Below, piece by piece: positions 54,507-64,000 of a stretch of DNA of 64,000 nt. Within the stretch, counting starts at the first letter, position 1, and the number at the start of each line of letters is the position of its first letter. A program made the translations under genes and the position numbers. The stretch lies in the NCBI RefSeq assembly GCF_003671495.1, contig NZ_RCHN01000015.1:310001-374000 (forward strand), read 5' to 3'. The notes below the pieces were generated by a model that searched no databases, was not told the origin of the DNA, and saw nothing but the letters and a program-made list of their open reading frames with translations. The DNA comes from Ketobacter sp. Lineage in GTDB: Bacteria > Pseudomonadota > Gammaproteobacteria > Pseudomonadales > Ketobacteraceae.

Positions 54507-57167
54507 TCACACACTGGGTGGGTAGGGTTTGTCTGCACTGATGTTAAACCGGCGCAAGGCGTCTGCCACCTTACTGCGGCCCAACAGGCCTTTATCCGCC
54601 AGTGAGCTCAACGCCGCCACCGTAATGAAGTAACGATCCACTTCGAAGAAGTGACGCAGTTGTTCCCGGGAATCGCTGCGGCCATAACCATCCGTGCCCA
54701 GCGCTGTGTAGTGATTGCGCACGAAAGGACGAATCTGGTCAGCATGGGTTTTGATGTAATCCGACGCCGCCACCACCGGTGCCTTGCGGGCCCGCAGGGC
54801 CTTGGTCACATAAGGCACCTTGGGTTCCTCTTCCGGGTGCAGCATGTTCCAGCGCTGTTTCTCCAGGCCGTCATTGCGCAACTGGGTGAAGCTGGTGACG
54901 CTCCAGATATCCGAGGTGACGCCATACACGTCCTGCAGGATCTCCGCCGCCGCTTCCACTTCCCGCAGGATGGAGCCACTGCCCAACAACTGCACTCGCA
55001 GTTTGTTGTTGTCATCCCCTTCCTTCAGCAGGTACATGCCTTTGAGGATGCCTTTCTCGGCGCCCGCTGGCATGGCCGGGTGTTCGTAGTTTTCGTTTTC
55101 CACCGTGATGTAATAGAACACGTTTTCCTGTTCCTGATACATCCGGCGCAGGCCGTCGTGCAGCACCACGGCCAATTCATAGGCGTAGGCCACGTCATAG
55201 GCCACACAGTTGGGTATGGTGGACGCCAGCACATGGCTGTGACCATCCTGGTGTTGCAGACCTTCCCCATTCAGAGTGGTACGACCGGCCGTGGCGCCAA
55301 TCAGGAAGCCCCGCGCCTGCGCATCACCCGCCGCCCAGGCCAGGTCGCCGATGCGCTGGAACCCGAACATGGAATAGAAAATATAGAAGGGAATCATGGG
55401 GTGATTGTTGACCGAATAAGAGGTGGCCGCCGCAATCCAGGCAGACATGGCACCGGCTTCATTGATGCCCTCCTCCAGAATGCGGCCCTTGATATCCTCC
55501 CGGTAGTACATCACCTGCTCGGAATCTTCCGGCTTATAGAGCTGCCCCACCGCAGAATAAATACCTAACTGGCGGAACATACCTTCCATACCGAAGGTAC
55601 GGGCTTCGTCCGGCACAATGGGCACCACCCGCTCGCCGATGGACTTTTGCTTGATCAGCGAGTTCATCATGCGCACCAGCGCCATGGTGGTGGACATCTC
55701 GCGGCCACCGGAGCCTTCCAGCAAGGGCCCGAACACACCCAGTTCCGGCACTTCCAGCTTCTCGCTCTCGGTGCGACGGGAAGGCAGATATCCACCCAGT
55801 GCGTTGCGGCGTTCATGCAGATACCGCATCTCGTTACTGTCATCCGCGGGGCGATAGAACGGAATTTTCTTCAGCTCTTCATCACTGAAGGGCATATCAA
55901 ACCGATTACGGAAGGCCTTCAGGCTTTCCATATCCAGGGTCTTCATCTGGTGGGTTTTATTGGCGGCCTCGCCACTGCCCATGCCATACCCTTTCACGGT
56001 TTTCGCCAGGATCACCGTGGGCTGACCCTTGTGGTTCATGGCCGCATGATAGGCGGCGTAGACCTTGAACGGATCATGGCCACCCCGGTTGAGGTGATAG
56101 ATCTCCTCATCGGACATGTGTGCCACCAGGGCTTCCAGCTCCGGATACTTGTTAAAGAAGTGTTCACGGGTATAGGCGCCACCGTGGTTTTTAAAACTCT
56201 GGTACTCGCCATCCACGCATTCTTCCATGCGCTTGCGCAACACGCCTTCATTGTCGCGGGCCAGCAGCGGGTCCCAGCGTCGGCCCCAGATCACTTTGAT
56301 CACGTTCCAACCGGCACCGCGGAACACACCTTCCAGCTCCTGGATGATTTTGCCGTTGCCACGCACCGGACCGTCCAGGCGCTGCAGGTTACAGTTCACC
56401 ACAAACACCAGGTTATCCAGCTTCTCGCGCCCGGCCAGCGAGATACAGCCCAGGGATTCCGGTTCATCGGTTTCGCCGTCCCCCAGGAACGCCCACACTT
56501 TGCGATCGTCTTTCTTGATCAGCTCACGGTTCTGCAGGTACTTCATGAAGTGGGCCTGGTAGATGGCCTGAATCGGCCCCAGCCCCATGGACACCGTGGG
56601 GAATTGCCAGAAGTTGGGCATCAGCCAGGGATGGGGATAGGAGGACAGACCCTCGCGGCTCACTTCACGGCGGAAATTCTCGATCTGTTTTTCCTGAATT
56701 CGCCCTTCCAGGAAGGCCCGGGCATAAATACCCGGAGCGGAATGGCCCTGATAGAAAATCAGGTCACCGCCGAAGGCTTCGTTGGCCGCGCGAAAGAAAT
56801 GGTTGAAGCCCACATCATACAGGGTGGCCGATGATGCAAAGCTGGAAATGTGCCCCCCGAGCTCATCGTCAGAGAGGTTGGCCCGCTGCACCATGGCCAG
56901 CGCATTCCAGCGAATCAGGGAGCGAATGCGGCGTTCCATAAAGTGGTCGCCAGGCATTTGTGCCTGATATTCCGGTGCGATGGTATTGATGTAGGGAGTG
57001 GTGAGATCGTTAACCTGTACGCCCGCCTGCCGGGCCTTCTCACCCATTTTATCGAGGAGGTATTTGGCCCGTTCCGGCCCCTCGTTTTCGAGCACCGAAG
57101 CCAGCGCTTCCAGCCACTCCTGGGTTTCGACAGGATCACTGTCACCATAAAAACGTTCACGCGTCAT
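54507..57167 (-). CDS. aceE: Pyruvate dehydrogenase E1 component
   Basis: An 886-residue homodimeric E1 that decarboxylates pyruvate with thiamine diphosphate. The TPP motif GDGETDEPES (near 230) and the opening DPVETQEWLEAL are typical, and length matches E. coli (887). CAGGAG lies upstream of the ATG. First gene of aceE-aceF. No pdhR regulator gene is beside it. Confidence 0.98.
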   Translation of the reverse strand: MTRERFYGDSDPVETQEWLEALASVLENEGPERAKYLLDKMGEKARQAGVQVNDLTTPYINTIAPEYQAQMPGDHFMERRIRSLIRWNALAMVQRANLSDDELGGHISSFASSATLYDVGFNHFFRAANEAFGGDLIFYQGHSAPGIYARAFLEGRIQEKQIENFRREVSREGLSSYPHPWLMPNFWQFPTVSMGLGPIQAIYQAHFMKYLQNRELIKKDDRKVWAFLGDGETDEPESLGCISLAGREKLDNLVFVVNCNLQRLDGPVRGNGKIIQELEGVFRGAGWNVIKVIWGRRWDPLLARDNEGVLRKRMEECVDGEYQSFKNHGGAYTREHFFNKYPELEALVAHMSDEEIYHLNRGGHDPFKVYAAYHAAMNHKGQPTVILAKTVKGYGMGSGEAANKTHQMKTLDMESLKAFRNRFDMPFSDEELKKIPFYRPADDSNEMRYLHERRNALGGYLPSRRTESEKLEVPELGVFGPLLEGSGGREMSTTMALVRMMNSLIKQKSIGERVVPIVPDEARTFGMEGMFRQLGIYSAVGQLYKPEDSEQVMYYREDIKGRILEEGINEAGAMSAWIAAATSYSVNNHPMIPFYIFYSMFGFQRIGDLAWAAGDAQARGFLIGATAGRTTLNGEGLQHQDGHSHVLASTIPNCVAYDVAYAYELAVVLHDGLRRMYQEQENVFYYITVENENYEHPAMPAGAEKGILKGMYLLKEGDDNNKLRVQLLGSGSILREVEAAAEILQDVYGVTSDIWSVTSFTQLRNDGLEKQRWNMLHPEEEPKVPYVTKALRARKAPVVAASDYIKTHADQIRPFVRNHYTALGTDGYGRSDSREQLRHFFEVDRYFITVAALSSLADKGLLGRSKVADALRRFNISADKPYPPSV

Positions 57168-57284
57168 AAAGACAAAACTCCTGGTCTACGAGGGCTTTTG
57201 GCCCTGCATTACATTCCGTCATTCTCAACAGTATAGGATTGGGATGACACTTCTGGTCACCTGGAATCCGGATGGTGTTCCGGC

Positions 57285-58151
57285 TCAGGCAATAATGGTT
57301 AGCACCGCAATAACGACCAACCAAAAAACGAACACATTGCTGCGCAAATCCTGAACAGCATGAAGACGACGGGCCCCTTCTGAAGCCATGTCCTCATCGC
57401 TCATGGGCAGCTCCTGGAAATCCAATCCCATTTTTACTGCCAGCTTCAGCACCACTTCCGCCTCTCTGTCGGTAGCCCGGAAACGCCGTAGTGCAACCGC
57501 AACCACTTTGCCGTTGAAGCAAAGCGCCGCAATGGTTAACGCGATGGCCCGGGCGGGTACCCCGTCCAACGCATACAAAAATTCGGTTCCAATCTTCTTC
57601 CAGCCGGGCCGGTCATTGGCCTCATCGCCACGCTCAAGCAACGCGGTGAGCACATACAAAACCAATCCCGCCAGGCCGAAAATGGCAAACCAGAACAAGG
57701 GGGCGAACAAAGTCTGGTTGATTCTTACCCAATACTGGGTAATGGTCTGATTCAGCAACTGGCTGGGGCTGACCATGCGCCCGTAATCAAAACTGCCGGA
57801 GCCATATTCATAGGCCGCCTGCCATTCCTGATTGCGCCACCGCTTCAAAAAGGGCGAGAGCGCTGCCTCCACTTTGCGGTAGTCGAGGATGGCCACAAAC
57901 ACGATCACCGCCGCCACGGCCTCCAGGAACGAGAAGAACCAGCGATCGTGCATTTCCGCGAAATACCAGGCCAGCAGAACCGGCGGCAGGATGTAAAACC
58001 CGTACCCCAGGGCCGGATGGGCGTTGTTCAGAAAGGCGAGTTGCTGGGCCTGTTTCATGTAGGCCTGACCCCATTGGCAATCGGCAAAATAAGCGGGCAC
58101 GTAGGATTCCTTTACGCCCCATAGCGCCACCAGTAATGCCAACAATGTCAT
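57285..58151 (-). CDS. ampE: AmpE-like inner membrane protein
   Basis: A 288-residue protein with about four helices (near 1-12, 45-90, 155-175, 270-288). The sequence matches the AmpE family, which is genetically linked to AmpD. Key stretches are LPPVLLAWYFAEMHDRWFF and LLERGDEAN. E. coli AmpE was proposed as a signalling transducer for beta-lactamase induction. It follows ampD by 74 bases on the same strand. Confidence 0.85.
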   Translation of the reverse strand: MTLLALLVALWGVKESYVPAYFADCQWGQAYMKQAQQLAFLNNAHPALGYGFYILPPVLLAWYFAEMHDRWFFSFLEAVAAVIVFVAILDYRKVEAALSPFLKRWRNQEWQAAYEYGSGSFDYGRMVSPSQLLNQTITQYWVRINQTLFAPLFWFAIFGLAGLVLYVLTALLERGDEANDRPGWKKIGTEFLYALDGVPARAIALTIAALCFNGKVVAVALRRFRATDREAEVVLKLAVKMGLDFQELPMSDEDMASEGARRLHAVQDLRSNVFVFWLVVIAVLTIIA

Positions 58152-58225
58152 CCAGCACTCCTTTTTGTTATCACTTTATAGCCTAACAGATTATGACCAT
58201 CTTTCCCGAAAAAACTGTTTACAAA

Positions 58226-58774
58226 TCATGACAATCCAAGCGCCTGGTATAACTTCTGCCAATCGAAATGGGGGCCGGGGTCCGTCTTGCGCCCGGGGGC
58301 GATGTCACTGTGCCCGGTCAATGCCTGCAGATTGAGAGCGGGGTAATGCGAAACCAGCGTTTCAATCACCTGTTTTAATCGCTCGTATTGAAGTGCTTCA
58401 AAGGGGCTGTCGTCGGTGCCTTCCAGTTCAATACCGATGGAAAAGTCGTTGCAGTTGTGCCGCTCGCCATAACAGGATTGGCCGGCGTGCCAGGCCCGCT
58501 TATCAAACGGCACAAATTGCACGATCTCCCCATCACGCCGGATCAACAGGTGGGACGACACCTCCATGCCCTGGATCTCCTCAAAGTACGGGTGCTCATC
58601 CGCACACAGCCCATTCTGAAAGAACTGCTCAATGTGGTGACTGCCGTATTGGCCCGGCGGCAGACTGATGCAATGGATCACCACCAGCTCTGGCTCCATG
58701 CCTTGCGGCCGCTCATTGAAGTTGGGGGAAGGCACCCGCTTCGCCTCCTCCAGCCAGTGATTCTTGATGTGCAC
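58226..58774 (-). CDS. ampD: 1,6-anhydro-N-acetylmuramyl-L-alanine amidase
   Basis: Cytosolic zinc amidase of 182 residues that cleaves the stem peptide from anhydro-muropeptides brought in by AmpG. Zinc ligands: His34 (VVIHCISL), a His in LTGHSDIAPGRKTDPG and the Asp of that motif. Loss in relatives derepresses AmpC beta-lactamase. It is next to ampE, as in E. coli. Confidence 0.95.
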   Translation of the reverse strand: MHIKNHWLEEAKRVPSPNFNERPQGMEPELVVIHCISLPPGQYGSHHIEQFFQNGLCADEHPYFEEIQGMEVSSHLLIRRDGEIVQFVPFDKRAWHAGQSCYGERHNCNDFSIGIELEGTDDSPFEALQYERLKQVIETLVSHYPALNLQALTGHSDIAPGRKTDPGPHFDWQKLYQALGLS

Positions 58775-58819
58775 GAACAGCTCCCGGCCTGATTATTGGG
58801 GAGAGCCTAAGTTACAGGC

Positions 58820-58844
58820 AAAAAAAAGCTGCCACAAGGGCAGC
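58820..58844 (-). terminator. Terminator after the DUF1631 gene
   Basis: Stem GCTGCC / GGCAGC with a 5-base loop. On the minus strand it is followed by eight T (A-run at 58820-58827), 42 bases after the DUF1631 stop. Confidence 0.88.
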
Positions 58845-58886
58845 CAGGAAAGGTGTAGGAAATAGGTTGAAGGTCGGCACGCAGGC

Positions 58887-61253
58887 TTACAGGTTAGACT
58901 CTTTGACCTTGCGCAGGTTACCGATCACGTTCTGCAGGGCGCGATCGAACAACAGAGAGTCTTCCAGAATCAGCACCTCACCCTTTTTCAGGGCGTGGGC
59001 CAGACCCAGCGTGGTTTTCTCATCGATTTTCACCCCGGTACGGTTCACGAAAATCATCTTGTCGGCAGACTTGATGTGGGCCGCCAGCTTGGAGCGGGTT
59101 TTATTGCCCTCCGCATTGCGAAACTCCAGCCAGGCACCCACGTTAAGCTTCTTGGCCTGCTGCAGATAAGGATCGCTGTCCGGCAACGCCTCCAACTGGG
59201 CATCCGGTGTGGCGGTAGCGGTACGGGTGATGTCCAGGGGCGAGACTTTGCCCCGTTCCGGCAATACCGGGGTCGCCCCCATGCGTTCCATATCTTCAGT
59301 GACGGCGGCCACCAGATCCTTGGCCGGGTCCTTGCGATCATCCAGGTGCTCCGGGGTTTCCCCGCGTAACACCTGCATCTGCAATTGTTCCAGCTCGGTC
59401 AGCATCTCGCCCATCTCAAAGGGATTGAACGACACGCTGTTCAAACCCTGGCGCAGATTCTTCAACAGGATCGGCACAATATTGAAAAGTTTCTTACGGG
59501 CCGCATCATCTTCAGTGGGCGCCACACTCAACAGCAGGTGATCAATGGTTTTCACCGCACCCAGCCAGTTGTTGCTTTCCGGGCCGTATTTCAGGAACAC
59601 CAGCTTGAGCACCGACATCCAGCCATCTGTCAGCAAACGCACCACCACTTCCGGTACCGTTTTGCCATCCAGACGTTTGCGCACGGTTTCCAGGGCCGTC
59701 TTCTCCGCCAGTTGCGCCTTGGCTTTACCTTCCTCGGCGGCCTTGGTGCGCTGCTCGATCATTTGTGAACGACGCACTTCCGTTTGCATGAACTGGCTGA
59801 AATCGTGCAACAGCTCATCAAACAGGGCCGCATCTTTCTCATATTCACTGAGAATGCGTTGTGCCGTGGACTGGATTTTCTTGAACACCATGTCCTTCTG
59901 CAGATGATCGGCATCTTCGTTCAGGCCGATGCCGGCCCGGGCCAGCTCGTTCAATAATTTTCGCGCCGGATGACCGCCCCGGCTGAAGAATCCGTAATCC
60001 TGAATGGCCAGTTTCAGATAGGGAATCTGCAAGCGTCCGATCAGGGCTTTCACCGGCACCGGCAGGTTGTCATCATCCAGGATAAAGTCGAACAGCATGG
60101 ACACCAGATTGATGACATCGGTATCCGTTTGGCCCACTTTCTCCGGGCCCTGCTTGGACTCCCGCTGACGCAGGATATTGGACACCACACCGCGCACATT
60201 GACCTTGGGCAGACTGATTTTGCCGTTGATCACGTCCTCACCCTGGGGCTGCACCTGCTGCACCCGGGACAACACCTCAAACAATTCTGCGTTGCTCATC
60301 TCACGGGCATCCGCCGCGGACGAACCAATGGGGCCCGACACCATGTTGGTGACCATGGGCACGTTTCTCACCGAGGCCAACAAGGTCTGCAGCTGGGTGA
60401 AAAATTCGTTGGCCGCCTGTTTGGCTGCACTGACCTGGGGGCCCGACTGGGATTCGCCCTGGGACTCGGCAGCCTTCGGCTCCTGGGCGCGTCGGCGCAC
60501 GGACGCCAATGTCGGTGTACCTTTCAGATCGGGCAAGACACCTGCTTCCGCCAGCACGGCATTGGCGGTATCCAGCACCACGTCGTAATCCGATATCACG
60601 AACTTGTCGAACAGCTTGTACAACACCAGGCGCTTTTTAATGTCGCACTGCACCACCTGGGTGGCACTGTTGAATGCCTCACAAATCTGCTGAGGGTGGA
60701 ACGGGTTGTTCTTTTCATTCACCTTGATATGGGAATGCACCAACAACGCTTCCATCCGGGTATTCAACTGATAGATCTTGTCGGCAAATTTATTCTTGGC
60801 CTTGGACACCATCGCATCCAGGGCCACATTCATTTCCAGATCGTCATCCGCCACCAGCGACAGGCCTTCGAGGGCGGAAATCGCCTCCAACGACACGCCT
60901 TCTTCTGCCGAATGGGGCAATTTCTTGAACAGCACATTGAGCTTCTGATAGAAGTTACGCTCGATTTCCTTACGGTTCAGGCGCAACTGGCGCATGGTCT
61001 CAATGTAAGAGTCTTTTTCCTGATCACTTTGCGCCTTACCGGCGTATTCAAAAAAGATATCGTCGGCCTTGTCAAACACGTCTGCCAATAACTGATGCAG
61101 CTCTTCCAGTGCCGAGCGGCGCGCTTTCATCAGCACGCTGGGCAATCCGGCATTAGGTTGGGCCTTATCGTTTTGCATGGTGTTTGCTGAACCATTGGGG
61201 GAAGCCGACATCCCATTGCTGGTGACACACCGAAGTTCTGGCTTCTGATTCAT
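58887..61253 (-). CDS. DUF1631 family protein
   Basis: A 788-residue cytoplasmic protein of the DUF1631 family (sometimes misnamed thymidine phosphorylase). It is largely helical and rich in Glu/Lys/Gln, with a variable middle around residues 245-290. The C-terminal 80 residues (NVGAWLEFRNAEGNKTRSKLAAHIKSADKM, in two parts) resemble a PilZ-like beta domain. It lies between ampD and nadC as in Pseudomonas aeruginosa (PA4523). The function is unknown. Its own terminator is at 58820. Confidence 0.87.
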   Translation of the reverse strand: MNQKPELRCVTSNGMSASPNGSANTMQNDKAQPNAGLPSVLMKARRSALEELHQLLADVFDKADDIFFEYAGKAQSDQEKDSYIETMRQLRLNRKEIERNFYQKLNVLFKKLPHSAEEGVSLEAISALEGLSLVADDDLEMNVALDAMVSKAKNKFADKIYQLNTRMEALLVHSHIKVNEKNNPFHPQQICEAFNSATQVVQCDIKKRLVLYKLFDKFVISDYDVVLDTANAVLAEAGVLPDLKGTPTLASVRRRAQEPKAAESQGESQSGPQVSAAKQAANEFFTQLQTLLASVRNVPMVTNMVSGPIGSSAADAREMSNAELFEVLSRVQQVQPQGEDVINGKISLPKVNVRGVVSNILRQRESKQGPEKVGQTDTDVINLVSMLFDFILDDDNLPVPVKALIGRLQIPYLKLAIQDYGFFSRGGHPARKLLNELARAGIGLNEDADHLQKDMVFKKIQSTAQRILSEYEKDAALFDELLHDFSQFMQTEVRRSQMIEQRTKAAEEGKAKAQLAEKTALETVRKRLDGKTVPEVVVRLLTDGWMSVLKLVFLKYGPESNNWLGAVKTIDHLLLSVAPTEDDAARKKLFNIVPILLKNLRQGLNSVSFNPFEMGEMLTELEQLQMQVLRGETPEHLDDRKDPAKDLVAAVTEDMERMGATPVLPERGKVSPLDITRTATATPDAQLEALPDSDPYLQQAKKLNVGAWLEFRNAEGNKTRSKLAAHIKSADKMIFVNRTGVKIDEKTTLGLAHALKKGEVLILEDSLLFDRALQNVIGNLRKVKESNL

Positions 61254-61599
61254 GGCGGTTAGCCTCGTCTACGCGAACATACATCTTTTTACACAAAGTC
61301 CACTCAACATCCGTTTTCTGCGAGCGTGAATCTGTCTCTTCCGTGCTGACTGACAATCTTTGTCATCTTTTGCAAGAACGCAGCACGTCACTAGGAGTAT
61401 AGGAGCGATTTTATGGTGCACCGGGCAGATGTGACCCATTTGGGACTCAGATCACAAAGAAAACCGTCTATTTTTTGCCCTGTTTTAGCCGGTTTTTTGA
61501 CAGGACAACTGACCAATCAGTAACCCGTTGATATTCGTAAAAATTGTAACTTTCGCGTAAAATTGCCCCACACAAACTAACCAGTTTCAGGTGGGCGGG
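61254..61599. other. Divergent promoter region, DUF1631 and symporter genes
   Basis: A 346-base AT-rich gap with promoters in both directions. On the plus strand a TAAAAT (61558-61563) is a possible -10 box for the symporter, with a weak -35. I see no gene or stable hairpin in it. Confidence 0.45.
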
Positions 61600-62937
61600 A
61601 TGCAAAACCTAACCGAATTTCTCTCTTGGCTAAGCGGAAACATCCTCTGGGGCGCCCCCATGCTCATCGCCCTCTCCCTCACCGGTATCGTACTCACCCT
61701 GGGCCTGCGACTGGCCACTCTGCGCAAAATCCCCTATGCCTTCGGGCTGCTGATGAAGGGCCGCAAGTCTGCTGCATCCGGCGACATCCCCCCCTTCAGC
61801 GCACTGATGACCGCCATGTCCGCCACCGTGGGCACCGGCAACATCGCCGGGGTGGCCACCGCCATCGCCATGGGTGGGCCCGGTGCCCTGTTCTGGATGT
61901 GGTGCATTGCCCTGATCGGCATGGCCACCAAATACAGCGAAGCGGTATTGGCGGTGCGCTTTCGGGAACAGGACGACCGCGGCAATTTTGTGGGCGGCCC
62001 CATGTACTACATCAAGAACGGCATGGGCAAGAACTGGGCCTGGCTGGGGACCCTGTTTGCGCTGTTCGGATTACTGGCCGGATTCGGCATCGGCAATACG
62101 GTGCAATCCAATTCAGTAGCGGATGCGCTGGACGCCACCTATGACGTGCCCCACGGTGTGACCGGCGCCATCCTCGCCATCATCGCCGGGCTGGTGTTGC
62201 TGGGCGGCATCAAACGCATCGGCCAGGTGGCCTCCAAACTGGTGCCCACCATGGCGATCCTGTACGTGGCCACCGGCCTGGTGTTCATTCTGATCAACCT
62301 TCAGCAAGTGCCTGCTGCGGTCAGCCTTATTGTGGACAGCGCCTTCAACGGCCATTCTGCCGTGGGCGGTTTTGCCGGTGCGGGCATCATGGCGGCAATC
62401 CGCTTCGGGGTGGCCCGGGGCGTGTTCTCGAACGAGGCCGGCTTGGGCAGCGCCCCCATTGCTCACGCGGCGGCGCAAACCAACAACCCGGTACAGCAGG
62501 GCTTTATCGCCATGCTGGGCACCTTCATCGACACCCTCATCATCTGCTCCATTACCGGCCTGGTGATCGTCATGAGCGGCGCCTGGACCAGTGGCGCCAG
62601 TGGCGCTGAACTCACCCAACAGGCCTTCGATATCCTGGGTTACAATTACGGCGCCCATGTGGTGGCACTGGGCCTGGCCCTGTTTGCCTTCACCACCATT
62701 CTGGGCTGGAGTTACTACAGCGAGCGTTGCGCGGAGTACCTGTTCGGCACCCGCGTCATCATGCCCTTCCGCCTGCTCTGGATACTGGCCATTCCCGCCG
62801 GTGCGCTGCTGTCGCTGGATTTCGTCTGGCTGCTGGCGGATGTGCTGAACGCCATGATGGCCATCCCCAACCTGATTGCCCTGCTGGTGTTGTGCCCGCT
62901 GGTGTTCAAACTGACCAAAGAATATTTCGATAAGTAG
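61600..62937 (+). CDS. Sodium:alanine symporter (AGCS family)
   Basis: A 445-residue inner-membrane transporter with about eleven helices. The motifs FSALMTAMSATVGTGNIAGVATAIA, GGPMYYIKNGMG and GVFSNEAGLGSAPIAHAAA mark the AGCS family, which imports alanine or glycine with Na+. The ATG at 61600 follows GGTGGGCGGG; a GTG nine bases earlier is an alternative. It sits between DUF1631 and nadC, an insertion compared with pseudomonads. Only 6 bases precede nadC, so the two are probably cotranscribed. Confidence 0.93.
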   Translation: MQNLTEFLSWLSGNILWGAPMLIALSLTGIVLTLGLRLATLRKIPYAFGLLMKGRKSAASGDIPPFSALMTAMSATVGTGNIAGVATAIAMGGPGALFWMWCIALIGMATKYSEAVLAVRFREQDDRGNFVGGPMYYIKNGMGKNWAWLGTLFALFGLLAGFGIGNTVQSNSVADALDATYDVPHGVTGAILAIIAGLVLLGGIKRIGQVASKLVPTMAILYVATGLVFILINLQQVPAAVSLIVDSAFNGHSAVGGFAGAGIMAAIRFGVARGVFSNEAGLGSAPIAHAAAQTNNPVQQGFIAMLGTFIDTLIICSITGLVIVMSGAWTSGASGAELTQQAFDILGYNYGAHVVALGLALFAFTTILGWSYYSERCAEYLFGTRVIMPFRLLWILAIPAGALLSLDFVWLLADVLNAMMAIPNLIALLVLCPLVFKLTKEYFDK

Positions 62938-63780
<843 letters not shown>

Positions 63781-63784
63781 CGGA

Positions 63785-64000
63785 TTAGCAACCGACCGGA
63801 CGCAAACTATCCGGGACATTAGCCACGCTGCAAGACCAACTGCCATTACTCTGCCTTTGCCAAGTGACGTTAGCACCCACTCCTTGCAAGCGGGCAGTAG
63901 CCCGATTACCAAAGGTTGCTGTGATGGTGGCATCGGATTCGAGCGGCGAACTCACCTGCGGCACTCCAGTGCTGGGTGGGAGCACCTGCCCCGTTTGGCT
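63785..64000 (-). CDS. pilA: 3' end of a type IV pilin-like gene (cut by window edge)
   Basis: 71 residues of open frame ending at TAA (63785), running past the right edge on the 5' side. The end WQRQSNGSWSCSVANVPDSLRPVGC has the paired cysteines (13 residues apart) that form the C-terminal disulfide loop of type IVa pilins. Its position beside nadC is the usual place for pilA in pseudomonads. The N-terminal methylation motif lies outside the window, so the call is provisional. Confidence 0.7.
   Translation of the reverse strand, partial: SQTGQVLPPSTGVPQVSSPLESDATITATFGNRATARLQGVGANVTWQRQSNGSWSCSVANVPDSLRPVGC

Noticed and set aside
55647-56834. Open frames antisense to aceE
   Set aside because: Shadows of a certain gene in high-GC DNA. 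There are similar ones opposite aceF, cobQ, prfC and DUF1631.
61430-61465. CRP-like site (TGTGA ... TCACA) upstream of the symporter
   Set aside because: The halves are 17 bases apart rather than 6, so they do not form a CRP site.

Overview
The window is a dense, roughly 57% GC stretch of bacterial chromosome from a gammaproteobacterium. The gene content (fatty-acyl reductases, several acyl-CoA enzymes, a three-part pnt transhydrogenase) and the order aceEF-ampE-ampD-nadC-pilin fit the Pseudomonadales/Oceanospirillales side, with an Alcanivorax- or Ketobacter-like oil or fatty-acid user as the best guess. That placement is inferred from gene content, not from a marker-gene tree. I see no transposase, integrase, prophage block, CRISPR array, rRNA or tRNA.

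Positions 1-13.5 kb: a sigma-54 enhancer-binding regulator followed by an acyl-CoA thioesterase with a well-spaced -24/-12 promoter between them; the pntAA-pntAB-pntB transhydrogenase operon; a PilZ protein; an SDR; a TM2 protein; a CHASE-PAS sensor kinase; SlyD; RlmJ; a GNAT gene interrupted by one in-frame amber codon inside a perfect palindrome; a tiny zinc-ribbon protein; and a DyP peroxidase.

Positions 13.5-24.1 kb: ilvD, then a fatty-acid locus. A FabR/DesT-like TetR repressor is divergent from two adjacent SDR genes that correspond to the two halves of Marinobacter-type fatty acyl-CoA reductase, here encoded separately. PaiB-like, 3-hydroxyacyl-CoA dehydrogenase, quinone reductase, thioesterase and enoyl-CoA hydratase genes follow, then a cytochrome b561-YceI pair.

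Positions 24.3-44.7 kb: mostly housekeeping. A ferredoxin-reductase-like protein, a pentapeptide protein, prfC, mscS, leuA-holD-rimI, a large DUF3592 protein, groESL with a perfect CIRCE operator, fxsA, hugZ, an outer-membrane barrel, an SDR, an alkyltransferase-like protein, ampG, a response regulator with a degenerate GGDEF domain, and panE.

Positions 44.8-51.9 kb: a late cobalamin assembly cluster (adenosyltransferase, cobU, cobT, cobC, cobS, cobQ, cbiB, cobD) whose forward genes overlap by 4 bases at most joints, with cobQ inverted in the middle. Positions 52.3-64 kb: a small lysozyme-like protein, aceF/aceE, ampE/ampD, a DUF1631 protein, a sodium:amino-acid symporter, nadC, and the 3' end of a type IV pilin at the right edge. 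This last part preserves an ancestral gammaproteobacterial block.
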